From assembly GCF_013372225.1 (NCBI RefSeq), contig NZ_CP053832.1:682001-746000 (forward strand): DNA of 64,000 nt, read 5' to 3'. The position numbers were made by a program, and so were the translations under genes. The notes below the pieces were generated by a model that had not been told where the DNA came from, ran no database searches, and saw nothing but the letters and a program-made list of their open reading frames with translations. Below, one piece after another: positions 20,655-33,644 of this stretch. The DNA comes from Campylobacter ureolyticus. Its GTDB lineage: Bacteria; Campylobacterota; Campylobacteria; Campylobacterales; Campylobacteraceae. Position 1 is the first letter of the stretch, and each line of letters opens with the position of its first letter.

Positions 20655-20780
20655 CTATTTTCCTTTACTGTTTAATTATCTAATTATTCCATTATTTCAT
20701 TTACTATCTAACTGTTTCATTGTTTTATTTACTATCTAATTATCTAATTATTTCATTATCTGACTGTTTTCCTCTAAATA
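20655..20780. repeat. Low-complexity TTTCATT/CTAATTATC repeats
   Basis: Immediately after the truncated tssM frame the plus strand repeats short words such as CTAATTATCTAATT, TTTCATT and TTTACTATCTAACTG in irregular order for about 125 bp. It is neither coding nor a regular tandem array. It marks the join between the tssM remnant and the rRNA promoter region. Confidence 0.6.
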
Positions 20781-20929
20781 ACTATATAAATAATATAAAT
20801 ATCATCCTTTCCTCTCCAATTTCTCCTAAATTTTATTTATTTCTACATCTTTTATAAACTTTTTCTCATCTTTTTACAATTTTTTTAATTTTTTTTATTA
20901 GTTTAATCAAGCTTTAAGCTTTATGTTTG

Positions 20930-20935
20930 TATAAT
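20930..20935 (+). promoter_or_regulatory. Probable rRNA operon promoter (-10 TATAAT)
   Basis: A perfect TATAAT preceded by TTTG and by an AAGCTTTAAGCTTTATG stretch fits the Campylobacter sigma-70 pattern, in which the region upstream of the -10 is T-rich with periodic A/T tracts in place of a -35 box. It lies about 260 bp before mature 16S. No other match as good was seen in the gap. Confidence 0.55.
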
Positions 20936-21063
20936 TTCATTTCCGTTTTACGAAAGACCTCTTAAACGAGTTGTTTAAATAAGTTCTTTTTTATAAAAAA
21001 CGAGTTTTTTAAATTATTAATGTTAAACTATAAAAATCAAATTTTAAAGTTAATCTTTGAAAT

Positions 21064-21084
21064 CTAAACAAGTGATCGATTGAG
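21064..21084 (+). other. 5' arm of the 16S precursor processing stem
   Basis: The segment starting CTAAACAAG and ending ATTGAG is complementary, apart from a small bulge, to 22799-22817 downstream of 16S. The two arms can form the long duplex cut by RNase III when 16S is released from the primary transcript. Confidence 0.65.
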
Positions 21085-21196
21085 CTAGAAATTAAAAACA
21101 ATATCTTTGTATTATATATAAAGGTATTAAATAATAATTTATTTTTATTTAAAGATAAATAATAAAAGTTTTTAGATTAAAAACTTCATAATATTT

Positions 21197-22708
<1,512 letters not shown>

Positions 22709-22798
22709 CTAGAGTACAAATAGATATTCTCTCACAAGATATCTATAAGAAAGATATAAGTGTTAATATTTATACTTATAGTGTAATAGACAACTAAC

Positions 22799-22817
22799 TC
22801 AATCATCCTTGTTTAGT
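22799..22817 (+). other. 3' arm of the 16S precursor processing stem
   Basis: CTCAATCATCCTTGTTTAG is the reverse complement, with a small bulge, of the arm at 21064-21084. It would close the 16S precursor into a processing stem. Confidence 0.65.
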
Positions 22818-22854
22818 TTTCAGAGATTGTTTTAAAATTAGTAATAGAGCTAAA

Positions 22855-22930
22855 GGGGAATTAGCTCAGCTGGGAGAGCGCCTGCTTTGCACGCAGGAGG
22901 TCAGCGGTTCGATCCCGCTATTCTCCACCA
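22855..22930 (+). tRNA. tRNA-Ala (TGC)
   Basis: A 76-nt cloverleaf. The acceptor stem is GGGGAAT/ATTCTCC, the D-arm TAGCTCAGCTGGGAGAGC, the anticodon loop CTTTGCACG with anticodon TGC, the T-loop GGTTCGATCCC, and an encoded CCA end. It lies in the 16S-23S spacer, the usual place for tRNA-Ala and tRNA-Ile in bacteria, and is made from the rRNA transcript. Confidence 0.97.
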
Positions 22931-22933
22931 TAA

Positions 22934-23010
22934 GGGCCTGTAGCTCAGCTGGTTAGAGTGCACCCCTGATAAGGGTGAGGTCATAAGTTCAAGTCTTATC
23001 AGGCCCACCA
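22934..23010 (+). tRNA. tRNA-Ile (GAT)
   Basis: A 77-nt cloverleaf. The acceptor stem is GGGCCTG/CAGGCCC, the D-arm TAGCTCAGCTGGTTAGAGTG, the anticodon loop CCTGATAAG with anticodon GAT, the T-arm AAGTTCAAGTCTT, and an encoded CCA. It follows tRNA-Ala by 3 nt in the ribosomal spacer. Confidence 0.97.
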
Positions 23011-23785
23011 TTAAAAAAATATAAAAATTATTTTTATATAAAGCTTATATAATACATAGTTTAACAAAGAAGTATTTTATAATAAAAATAACTATATTTT
23101 AGATGATAGTTTTTTATTAAAATAAACTATTTTTAATTTTATAAAAATATAAGTATTATTAGATAAAATACCAAACTTTATTTTTTTATTATAAAGTTTA
23201 ATTAGAGAGTTAAACAATAAAGTTGATAAAAATCAATTATCTCTTATATGTTAATTTTCTAATTAGGTTTTATAATCTAAATGTTATTTAAATTATCATT
23301 GTTAAAAGTCACAAAAAGTTTTAATAAAATAAAACAATTTTACAGGACTTGTTAAAGCTTTATATCTATATAAACATAAAAGCAAATCTTTTAAATTTAA
23401 CTGTTATCAAATTTAAAAGTTTAAAGATTATACACGAAACAATAAAGTTTTTAAAACTTACTTTATAGTTTATAATCTCTTTCCGTCTTAATTTATATAA
23501 TATAAACATTATAAAATAAATCATTATTTTATCTTTAACAAGGAAGTGATGCGAATTAGAATATCAACATAATAAATAATTCTAATAACTTCAAAGACAA
23601 GCAACTTTATTAAGTTTAAGTATTAAATAATTTTAATCAAATTTAATTTTTGTTTTTACGAGTAAAACCTTAATATTGATTTACGACAAACGAAGTTTTG
23701 GGTAAATCTTAATAGCTTTAGAGGTTTGCAAAGGGTGTAGCCCTTGCTCGTAAAGACTAGCTTTGCTAGTCTGCGAAGTCAAAAA
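23011..23785 (+). other. tRNA-Ile to 23S spacer (leader of 23S)
   Basis: This is 775 bp of AT-rich spacer without a credible ORF. The last 250 bp hold structured elements: the 5' arm of the 23S processing stem (23531-23552), a GCAAAGGGTGTAGCCCTTGC hairpin near 23729-23748 and an AGACTAGCTTTGCTAGTCT hairpin at 23754-23772 directly before mature 23S. These probably guide processing or antitermination. Confidence 0.6.
23531..23552 (+). other. 5' arm of the 23S precursor processing stem
   Basis: These 22 nt are complementary to 26875-26896 downstream of 23S, with a single G-U wobble; the 17-nt core ending GGAAGTGATGC pairs perfectly. It is the expected RNase III duplex for releasing pre-23S. Confidence 0.8.
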
Positions 23786-26789
<3,004 letters not shown>

Positions 26790-26874
26790 TATCTACTTTT
26801 AGCAGTCGAACAAAGTCCGACTTAAAGTAGCAAATACTAAAGATTTGTTGCACAAATGCAAGAAGTAGAGTTAA

Positions 26875-26896
26875 GCATCACTTCCTTGTTAAGGAT
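26875..26896 (+). other. 3' arm of the 23S precursor processing stem
   Basis: GCATCACTTCCTTGTTA and the next five bases pair with 23531-23552. The arm lies between 23S and 5S and closes the pre-23S stem. Confidence 0.8.
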
Positions 26897-27009
26897 AAAT
26901 ACTATTCTTTAAACAAGTTTTACAGTTTTAAATATTAAAACTTAGACTTTTAACAATTTAACTAACAGTGTTTAATAAGAGTATTTATTTAAATATTTTT
27001 ATTTAACAC

Positions 27010-27129
27010 TGTCCGTGGTTATACAGATGTGGAAACGCCTTGCTCCATCCCGAACCAAGAAGCTAAGCACATCGTGGCTGATGATACTCTCCCTTACTGG
27101 GATGCTGGGAAAGTAGGTCACTGCGGACT
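27010..27129 (+). rRNA. rrf: 5S ribosomal RNA
   Basis: About 120 nt with terminal pairing GTCCGTGG / CTGCGGAC, the loop CTCCATCCCGAACCAAGAAG and GCTGGGAAAGTAGGTCACTG, all typical of bacterial 5S. It ends the rRNA operon. The T-rich tract right after (TTTGTTTTTATTT) may help termination. The ends are accurate to one or two bases. Confidence 0.92.
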
Positions 27130-28009
27130 TTGTTTTTATTTATACTATCTATATATTTTTAATTATTAATTTATCCAGTATTTATTGCAATGTTTATTTT
27201 AGAAACATATCTAATGGAATTAATCTTTTAAAGACTTTATTTATCTTATTTATCTTAAAAAAGCATGCAATAATGCTGGGGAAAATAAATGGGTAATAAA
27301 TTTTTAAAAATAAAAATAAATTTTAGATAGATTGATAATGATTTTTATATAGCTGATGGCTTATAAAGTTTTATAATTAGCAAATTATTAAAAAAATAGT
27401 CTTAAAAAGCATTTAAATAAAAGGAACTTTAATTTAGTGCAGTTTAATTTTTTTATTAAATTATTTATTTTTTTAGTGATGTGCCTAATGGCTAAAATTC
27501 TTTAATTGTTTATAATGGTTAGAAGCTAACCGATGAAAGTTACAGATTTCAAAGAGTTTAATGAAGTAAATAATGAGTTATTATCTATATTTAAATAGTT
27601 TAAATCCTTAACTTATAAAAGGGTTGGTACTTAGTAGATGAATTATAAAACACCATTAGCAAATAAGACAAAAAGCATGTTGCTTGATTAATATGGGACT
27701 TATGTGTTTATTGCAATATTGCATTTAATAGTTAAAAGAACTAATACTACAAATTGGAGAGTTTAAAAAATCAATTTTGCTTCTGATAAAATGTTAGTAA
27801 ATTTATGTTTTATAGTATATTTTTTTACTGATATGTTTTTAGCAATAAAGAGTATAAATTTTATATACAAAAAAATATTGTAATAATTTATATAAAACTT
27901 TATTTAATTTTAAATTTGCTTAAATATAACTAATATTTATTTTAAGCAGATATAAAAGAAAAATAGTATATAATGAAAATCATTTATGCAAAATTTTTAA
28001 GGATTTTAT
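27130..28009. other. Gene-poor 880-bp AT-rich gap
   Basis: No ORF above about 30 codons with a ribosome binding site, no tRNA and no clear repeat is visible between 5S and the next gene. The region is dense in stops on both strands and may be decayed former coding DNA. A small hairpin AGCATGCAATAATGCT occurs near 27261. The promoter of the 28010 gene should lie in its last 100 bp. Confidence 0.5.
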
Positions 28010-28330
28010 ATGAAAAAAATACTTTTTGTTTGGTTGGCCTGTCTTATTTCGTTCGCCTTTGCTGATATTTCTGATGAGTGTAGAAATAAAACTAAAGATG
28101 AGTGTTTAAGCTATTTATTACAAAAGTGTGATGAAAACAATTGTGAGTATTGTCAAAAGCTTATAGCCTCTCTAAACGTAAGTTTTGTTGCAACTAAAAA
28201 TTTAACTGTAAATTTTGATACTAAGCAAGAAAAAGAGATAAAGCTTGAAGAGTTGAAATCCAAAGTTCAAACTATTTACAGTGGAAAGAAAGAAATTTGT
28301 CCACATTTGATAAATTTTATTGACTTTTAA
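28010..28330 (+). CDS. Small exported cysteine-rich protein
   Basis: A 106-residue protein preceded by an AAGGA ribosome binding site. Residues 1-18 form a classic signal peptide (KK, then a hydrophobic core ending SFAFA), so the mature part should be periplasmic or secreted. The mature part has seven cysteines, six of them in its first half (ECRNKTKDEC, KCDENNCEYCQ) and one near the end (EICPH), which suggests disulfides or metal binding. The family is not recognised. It stands alone between the rRNA operon and the HAD phosphatase gene. Confidence 0.7.
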   Translation: MKKILFVWLACLISFAFADISDECRNKTKDECLSYLLQKCDENNCEYCQKLIASLNVSFVATKNLTVNFDTKQEKEIKLEELKSKVQTIYSGKKEICPHLINFIDF

Positions 28331-28391
28331 AATATTTATTTAACCATATCAAAAGCAAAATTTGTATACTATACTCAAAAAAAGGAGATGT

Positions 28392-29033
28392 ATGAATTTA
28401 GTTATTTTTGATATGGATGGAACTTTAGTTGATAGTGGCAAAGCGATAACTAGCACTATAAATACTACTAGAAAAGAGCTAGATTTAAAACCGAATTTAG
28501 AAAGTGATTTTATAGTAAAAATTATAAATGATCCAACTAAAAATTATATAAAAGAATTTTACCCAGGCATCACACCATCGCAAAAGCTCATGGATAGATT
28601 TGAGGTTTTGTTTAGGCAAAATTATGAAAAGTATGCTACGATTTATGGTGGCATAAAACATCTTTTAGAGAAATTAAAAAAAGAAAATATTTCCATAGCT
28701 CTTGCTTCAAATGCACCTAGTAAATCGCTTGAAAAAATACTAAAAAAACTTGAAATTTTTGAATATTTTGACTACACAATTGGTTTTGATGAAGAAAATC
28801 CTAAAAAACCAGATCCAACAATGCTTATAAAAATAATAAATCATCACTCTAAAAACAATAAATCTTTTAAAACTATTTTTATTGGCGATAGCTTAAAAGA
28901 TAAAGCTGCATCTTCAAACGCTAAAATACAATATCTGCATGCTAATTGGGGTTTTGGCAAAGGACTTATGCAAGGAGTTGATACGCCAAATGAAGCGTTA
29001 AATTCTATTTTAAATTATTTTTATCAAAATTAA
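28392..29033 (+). CDS. HAD-superfamily phosphatase (phosphoglycolate phosphatase-like)
   Basis: 213 residues from the ATG at 28392, chosen over an upstream in-frame ATG because AAGGAG lies just before it. HAD motif I is FDMDGTLVDS (nucleophile Asp7, acid Asp9), motif II is the Ser/Thr of LASNAP, motif III is the Lys in ENPKKPDP, and motif IV is FIGDSLKD. An alpha-helical cap lies between motifs I and II, as in Gph-type enzymes that dephosphorylate phosphoglycolate or sugar phosphates. The substrate cannot be told from the sequence. It precedes the DUF2018-like/ispB/hemA cluster in the same direction. Confidence 0.85.
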   Translation: MNLVIFDMDGTLVDSGKAITSTINTTRKELDLKPNLESDFIVKIINDPTKNYIKEFYPGITPSQKLMDRFEVLFRQNYEKYATIYGGIKHLLEKLKKENISIALASNAPSKSLEKILKKLEIFEYFDYTIGFDEENPKKPDPTMLIKIINHHSKNNKSFKTIFIGDSLKDKAASSNAKIQYLHANWGFGKGLMQGVDTPNEALNSILNYFYQN

Positions 29034-29081
29034 AACTTTCTTTTGATATAATGAGATGATTATTTTTTAAGGATATAAAAT

Positions 29082-29315
29082 TTGGATATTTTTGAAAGCT
29101 CACCTAGGCAGAAGTTTTTCGATATTATTTTTAACGCAAATCAAAATATAGTTGAAACTGAGATTGAAAATTTGCTTATTGAATTTGTGCATTTAAAAAA
29201 AACTTTAAAAGATAAAGAATTAACTATTTCAAACCTAGACAATGAAGCAATACAAGATGAATTAAATGATATCTTTATACAGCTAAGTTCAAACATATTA
29301 TCAAATAGCGAGTAA
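29082..29315 (+). CDS. DUF2018-like small conserved protein
   Basis: A 77-residue acidic protein with a TTG start and AAGGA upstream. It opens DIFESSPRQKFFDIIFNAN and is helical throughout, with no membrane segment. A protein of this size and type lies immediately before the polyprenyl synthase gene in other Campylobacter (Cj0540 position), annotated there only as a conserved DUF2018-type protein. It stops 2 bp before ispB and is therefore in the same operon. The function is unknown. Confidence 0.75.
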   Translation: MDIFESSPRQKFFDIIFNANQNIVETEIENLLIEFVHLKKTLKDKELTISNLDNEAIQDELNDIFIQLSSNILSNSE

Positions 29316-29317
29316 AA

Positions 29318-30220
29318 ATGGAAAATTTAAATAAAATCGATGAAGTTATGAAAAGTTTTGTAGAGGAATTTTGCTATGAGAAAGCTAATTCAATGTTTTC
29401 AAGCATTAGTTCTGGAAAAAAACTTCGTTCAAAACTTATCTTAAAAATAGCTGGAATAAGTGATGAAAGCTTAAAGCTTTGTGCAGTTATTGAGATGATT
29501 CATGCAGCAAGTTTGCTTCATGATGATGTTATTGATGAGAGTGATACAAGACGTGGAAAAAGCTCAATAAATGCAACATATGGCTCTAAGAATGCTATTA
29601 TGCTTGGAGATATTTTATATTCAAAAGGGTATTTTGAGCTTAGTTTATTTGATAAATTTATTGCTCGTAATGTATCAGCAGCTGTTTCATTGCTAAGTAT
29701 TGGCGAGTTAATGGACGTTGAGCTTAGTAAAAAATTTAATAGTAATAAATCTCTTTATTTTGAGATGATCTATAAAAAAACAGCAGTTTTAATAGAGGCA
29801 AGTGCAAAATGTGCAGCTTTTTTAAAAAGCTATAACGCTGATAAATTTGCAAAATATGGTAGAAATTTAGGTATTGCTTTTCAAATAGTTGATGATATTT
29901 TAGATATTGTAAGCGATGATGAAACTCTTGGAAAGCCAGCTTTAAGTGATTATAAAGATGGAAAAACAACTCTTCCATATATTTATCTTTATGAAAATTT
30001 AAATGATAAAGATAAAAAAACATTACTAAGTTATTTTAAAAAAGAACTTAGTAGTGATGAAATTTTATGGGTAAAAGATAAATTTAACGAGTTTAAAATA
30101 ATTGAAAAATGCGTAAATGAGGCAAAATTTATAGCAAATGAGGGCATAGAAGCTATAGAAAAATATAAAAATAACGAACTTATAGATATAATGAAAAATA
30201 TGGTTGATAGGAAGTTTTAG
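29318..30220 (+). CDS. ispB: Polyprenyl diphosphate synthase
   Basis: This 300-residue trans-prenyltransferase elongates isoprenyl diphosphates, probably to the long chain used for the menaquinone tail. The first aspartate-rich motif is LLHDDVIDESD (DDxxD at 69-73) followed by TRRGKSS. The second is QIVDDILDI with the downstream GKPALSDYKDGKTT. GKKLRSKL near residue 33 binds diphosphate. Chain length cannot be set by eye, so a shorter-chain geranylgeranyl or farnesyl enzyme is possible. Its TAG overlaps the GTG of hemA, so the two are translationally coupled. Confidence 0.88.
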   Translation: MENLNKIDEVMKSFVEEFCYEKANSMFSSISSGKKLRSKLILKIAGISDESLKLCAVIEMIHAASLLHDDVIDESDTRRGKSSINATYGSKNAIMLGDILYSKGYFELSLFDKFIARNVSAAVSLLSIGELMDVELSKKFNSNKSLYFEMIYKKTAVLIEASAKCAAFLKSYNADKFAKYGRNLGIAFQIVDDILDIVSDDETLGKPALSDYKDGKTTLPYIYLYENLNDKDKKTLLSYFKKELSSDEILWVKDKFNEFKIIEKCVNEAKFIANEGIEAIEKYKNNELIDIMKNMVDRKF

Positions 30221-31530
30221 TGAATTTTTTAAGTATAAGTTTTACGCATAAAAACACAGATATTGATATAAGAGAAAAACTATCTTTTTCTAGTAATGAG
30301 AAAAAAGAAGAGGTTTTAAGGCTTATTTTATCAAATCAAAGTATATCGGAGTGCATGTTGCTTAGCACTTGTAATAGAGTTGAAGTTATGGCTTTTGTAA
30401 ATGATTTAGAAATTTCTCAAAGTTATATTTTAAAAGTTATGTCTATAACAAGTGGTGTGGCTTTAAATGAGCTTGAAAATAGAGCCGATATTTATTATGC
30501 TAGTGGAGCACTTCATCATCTTTTTTTAGTAGCAAGTTCTTTAGATAGTTTAGTTATTGGAGAAACTCAGATAGTAGGACAGTTAAAAGATGCTTTAAAA
30601 TTTGCAATTGATGGCAAATATGCTGATCTAAACTTAAAAAGGGCAGTTGAATATTCTTTTAAGTGTGCTGCTGAAGTTAGAAATAAAACTGAAATTTCTA
30701 AAAATCCGGTATCTGTTTCAAGTGTAGCTGTATCAAAAGCAAAAGAAATTTTTAAGAGTTTAGAGGGCATAACAGCAGTTGTTGTTGGTGCTGGAAAGAT
30801 GAGTGAGTTAGCTTGTAAACATTTATTAAGTAGTGGTGCTAAAATAATTTTAGTAAATAGAAGCAAAGAAAGAGCTTTAAATTTGATAAATGAGTTAAAT
30901 GCAGATATTAAATATGAGCCTTTTTCAAATTTAAAAGATGTTATTAACTCTCATCAGCTTATTTTTAGTGCTACATCTTCACCAAAAATTGTCATTGATG
31001 ATACTTTTATCGAAGAGTGTGAGTTTGATAGATATTTTTTTGATATCGCTGTTCCAAGAGATATTGAAATTACAGAATCATTAAATTTAAAGGTTTATAG
31101 CGTTGATGATTTACAAGAAATTGTAAAATTAAATTTAGCGATGCGTGAAGAACAGGCTCAAATAGCTTTTGCTATTGTTGGCAGATATACAAATGAGTTT
31201 TTCAAATGGCTTCAAACTTTAGCAACAACTCCAATTATTAAAGCTTTAAGATTAAATGCCAAAAAAATAGCTGAAAATGAAATACAAAAAGCTATTCAAA
31301 AAGGTTATTTAAAGCATTCTGATCAAGAGGAAGCAAGAAAATTAATTCATCAAGTTTTTAAAGCATATCTTCACAAGCCTACCATAAATTTAAAAAATTT
31401 AGAAAGTGATGATGCTTGTGCTGTGGATTTAATTTTAGATATTTTTGATATAAAAGATGAATTTGAAAAATACACTTCACAATACTCAGATGTAAATTTA
31501 TTAGCAAAAGGTAACACCGATGAAATTTAG
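30220..31530 (+). CDS. hemA: Glutamyl-tRNA reductase
   Basis: This 436-residue enzyme reduces glutamyl-tRNA(Glu) to glutamate-1-semialdehyde, the first step of C5-pathway tetrapyrrole synthesis. The catalytic Cys51 lies in LLSTCNRVE. VASSLDSLVIGETQI is the family signature, VVGAGKMSELA is the NADPH-binding Rossmann loop, and a helical dimerisation tail follows (residues about 310-436). The start is GTG, overlapping the ispB stop by one base; the 3' end overlaps proS by 11 bp. hemC lies two genes downstream, so two haem-pathway enzymes share this operon. Confidence 0.95.
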   Translation: MNFLSISFTHKNTDIDIREKLSFSSNEKKEEVLRLILSNQSISECMLLSTCNRVEVMAFVNDLEISQSYILKVMSITSGVALNELENRADIYYASGALHHLFLVASSLDSLVIGETQIVGQLKDALKFAIDGKYADLNLKRAVEYSFKCAAEVRNKTEISKNPVSVSSVAVSKAKEIFKSLEGITAVVVGAGKMSELACKHLLSSGAKIILVNRSKERALNLINELNADIKYEPFSNLKDVINSHQLIFSATSSPKIVIDDTFIEECEFDRYFFDIAVPRDIEITESLNLKVYSVDDLQEIVKLNLAMREEQAQIAFAIVGRYTNEFFKWLQTLATTPIIKALRLNAKKIAENEIQKAIQKGYLKHSDQEEARKLIHQVFKAYLHKPTINLKNLESDDACAVDLILDIFDIKDEFEKYTSQYSDVNLLAKGNTDEI

Positions 31531-33232
31531 CAAATTTTTCATACCAACAACAAAAGAAGCACCAAAAGATGCAGTTTTACAAAGTCACATCTATCTAATA
31601 AGAGCTGGTTTTATAAATCAAAATGGAAGTGGACTTTATGATCTATTGCCATTAGGAAAAATGGTTTATGATAATATTTATAATGTTATAAAAGAAGAAA
31701 TGGATAAAAGCGGAGCAATACAAGTAAATTTTAGCGTTGTAACTCCGGCTGATTTTTGGAAGGAAAGTGGAAGGTTTAATGTTTATGGAAAAGAACTTTT
31801 AAGATTTAAGGATAGAAAAGAAAATGATTTTGTAATAAGTCCTACAAATGAGGAAAGTGCTGTAAATATGGTAAAAAATAAAATTACCAGCTATAAACAA
31901 CTACCACTAAACATTTATCAGATAAATACTAAATTTAGAGATGAGGCAAGACCTAGATTTGGGCTTTTGAGAGGGCGTGAGTTTGTTATGAAAGATGGAT
32001 ATAGTTTTCATGCAAGCACAGATGACTTAGATAAAGAATTTGATAATATGTATAAAACTTACACTTCCATTTTTACAAAATTAGGACTTAATTTTAGAGC
32101 TGTTGAGGCAGATAGCGGAGCAATTGGCGGAAGTGGAAGTAAGGAATTTATGGTTTTGGCTGATAGTGGCGAAGATGATATTTTGGTTTGTGAAAGCTGC
32201 AAATATGCTGCTAATATAGAAGCGGCTAAAAGAAAGCCTAAGACTTGCAATAGCTTGCCACCGCAAAGTAGTATGATGAGCAAATTTCATACACCAAATT
32301 TAAAAACAATTGATGAAATTGCCAATTTATTTAAGGTTGATAAATTTTATACCATAAAAGCAATTATTAAAAAAGCAAAATTTGAAGATGATAGTTTTAA
32401 AATAGTGGTATTTTTCATAAGAGGTTGCGATGAGCTTCAAGAAGTAAAAGCTTTAAATGCTTGTTGCGGGCTTGAACTTATGGATGCAAGCCAAGAAGAG
32501 ATAGAAGAAGCTGGGCTTGTAGCTGGATTTTGTGGACCAGCTAAACTTCCAAAAGATATTTTATTTTTTATAGATAATGAATTAAAAGATCAAAAAGAGA
32601 TGATAGTTGGAGCAAATGAAAAAGATTATCATATAATTGGCTTTAGTGTTTCAAGCTTTAAAGATGAGAGATTCAAAGATTTAGTAGCTGTAAATGAGGG
32701 TGATTGTTGTCCAAAATGTGGTGCTATTTTGAAAAAAACAAAAGGCATTGAGGCAGGGCACATATTTAAACTAGGACAAAAATACTCAAAACCTATGAAT
32801 GCTACTTTTTTAGATAAAAATGGCAAAACGGTACCGTTTTTTATGGGTTGTTATGGTATCGGAGTTACAAGACTTATTGCAATTGCCGCTCAAAGTAGCC
32901 ACGATGAAAAAGGAATAATTTGGAATGAAAAAATAGCTCCTTTTAAACTTCAAATAATAATTTCAAATATAAAAGATGAAAATCAAGTTGATTTTGCAAA
33001 TGAAATTTATGAAAAATGTGAAAATTTAGGAATAAAAACTATTCTTGATGATAGAGATGAAAGATTTGGCGTTAAGATGAATGACTATGAATTAATTGGA
33101 TTTCCATACGCTTTAATTGTAGGTAAAAATTTAGCAAACGGTGAAGTTGAGTTTATAAAAAGAGATGGCCTAATAAAAGAGAAAATTTCAAAAGATGAAG
33201 CATTAAATAAGATAAAAGAGATTTTATTATGA
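31520..33232 (+). CDS. proS: Prolyl-tRNA synthetase
   Basis: A 570-residue bacterial-type class II synthetase. Motif 1 region is GLYDLLPLGKMVYDNI; motif 2 is FRDEARPRFGLLRGREF, followed by MKDGYSFH. A YbaK-like editing insertion occupies about residues 225-385. Motif 3 is GCYGIGVTRLIA, followed by a C-terminal anticodon-binding domain. It charges tRNA-Pro and hydrolyses mischarged Ala-tRNA-Pro. It overlaps hemA upstream and the FxsA-like gene downstream (by 4 bp), consistent with one transcript. Confidence 0.95.
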   Translation: MKFSKFFIPTTKEAPKDAVLQSHIYLIRAGFINQNGSGLYDLLPLGKMVYDNIYNVIKEEMDKSGAIQVNFSVVTPADFWKESGRFNVYGKELLRFKDRKENDFVISPTNEESAVNMVKNKITSYKQLPLNIYQINTKFRDEARPRFGLLRGREFVMKDGYSFHASTDDLDKEFDNMYKTYTSIFTKLGLNFRAVEADSGAIGGSGSKEFMVLADSGEDDILVCESCKYAANIEAAKRKPKTCNSLPPQSSMMSKFHTPNLKTIDEIANLFKVDKFYTIKAIIKKAKFEDDSFKIVVFFIRGCDELQEVKALNACCGLELMDASQEEIEEAGLVAGFCGPAKLPKDILFFIDNELKDQKEMIVGANEKDYHIIGFSVSSFKDERFKDLVAVNEGDCCPKCGAILKKTKGIEAGHIFKLGQKYSKPMNATFLDKNGKTVPFFMGCYGIGVTRLIAIAAQSSHDEKGIIWNEKIAPFKLQIIISNIKDENQVDFANEIYEKCENLGIKTILDDRDERFGVKMNDYELIGFPYALIVGKNLANGEVEFIKRDGLIKEKISKDEALNKIKEILL

Positions 33233-33633
33233 GAAAATATTTACTTCCATACGCCATTTTAGAGACTTTATTTGTAATGATGTTTATTTACAAGTATGGT
33301 TTTTTTGCTCTTTTATTAGAGGTTATTTTAAGTATTGGCGTTGGATTTATTTTAATATCAAAATTTGGAATGTTGGATTTATTAAGGGATTTTAGAACCA
33401 TTTCGCTAAAAGATGTTTCAGGAAATTTTGGCATTGCATTAGGAGGATTTTTTTTACTTATTCCTGGTATTTTATCAGATACAATAGGTTTTTTAATAAT
33501 TATTTCAAGTATTGTAATGCGTTTTTTATCAAAAGACTATATCGATTTAAAATCTAAAAATAAAAAACATTCAAAAACAAGCCATGATGATGATATTATA
33601 GATGTTGAAATTATAGATGAAAGAGATAAATAA
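33229..33633 (+). CDS. FxsA-family membrane protein
   Basis: A 134-residue protein with four hydrophobic segments in the first 100 residues, then a charged tail (KSKNKKHSKTSHDDD). The pattern ISLKDVSGNFGIALGGFFLLIPGILSD, with its G-G-x-L-L-x-P-G-x-x-S-D core, is the FxsA signature. In E. coli, FxsA over-production relieves F-plasmid exclusion of phage T7; its normal role in the inner membrane is not known. The ATG overlaps the proS stop (ATGA). Confidence 0.85.
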   Translation: MRKYLLPYAILETLFVMMFIYKYGFFALLLEVILSIGVGFILISKFGMLDLLRDFRTISLKDVSGNFGIALGGFFLLIPGILSDTIGFLIIISSIVMRFLSKDYIDLKSKNKKHSKTSHDDDIIDVEIIDERDK

Positions 33634-33644
33634 AAAGGAAAAAT

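Noticed and set aside
27533-27598. 22-codon ORF (MKVTDFKEF...) in the post-5S gap
   Set aside because: Too short, with no ribosome binding site and no neighbour that would explain it.
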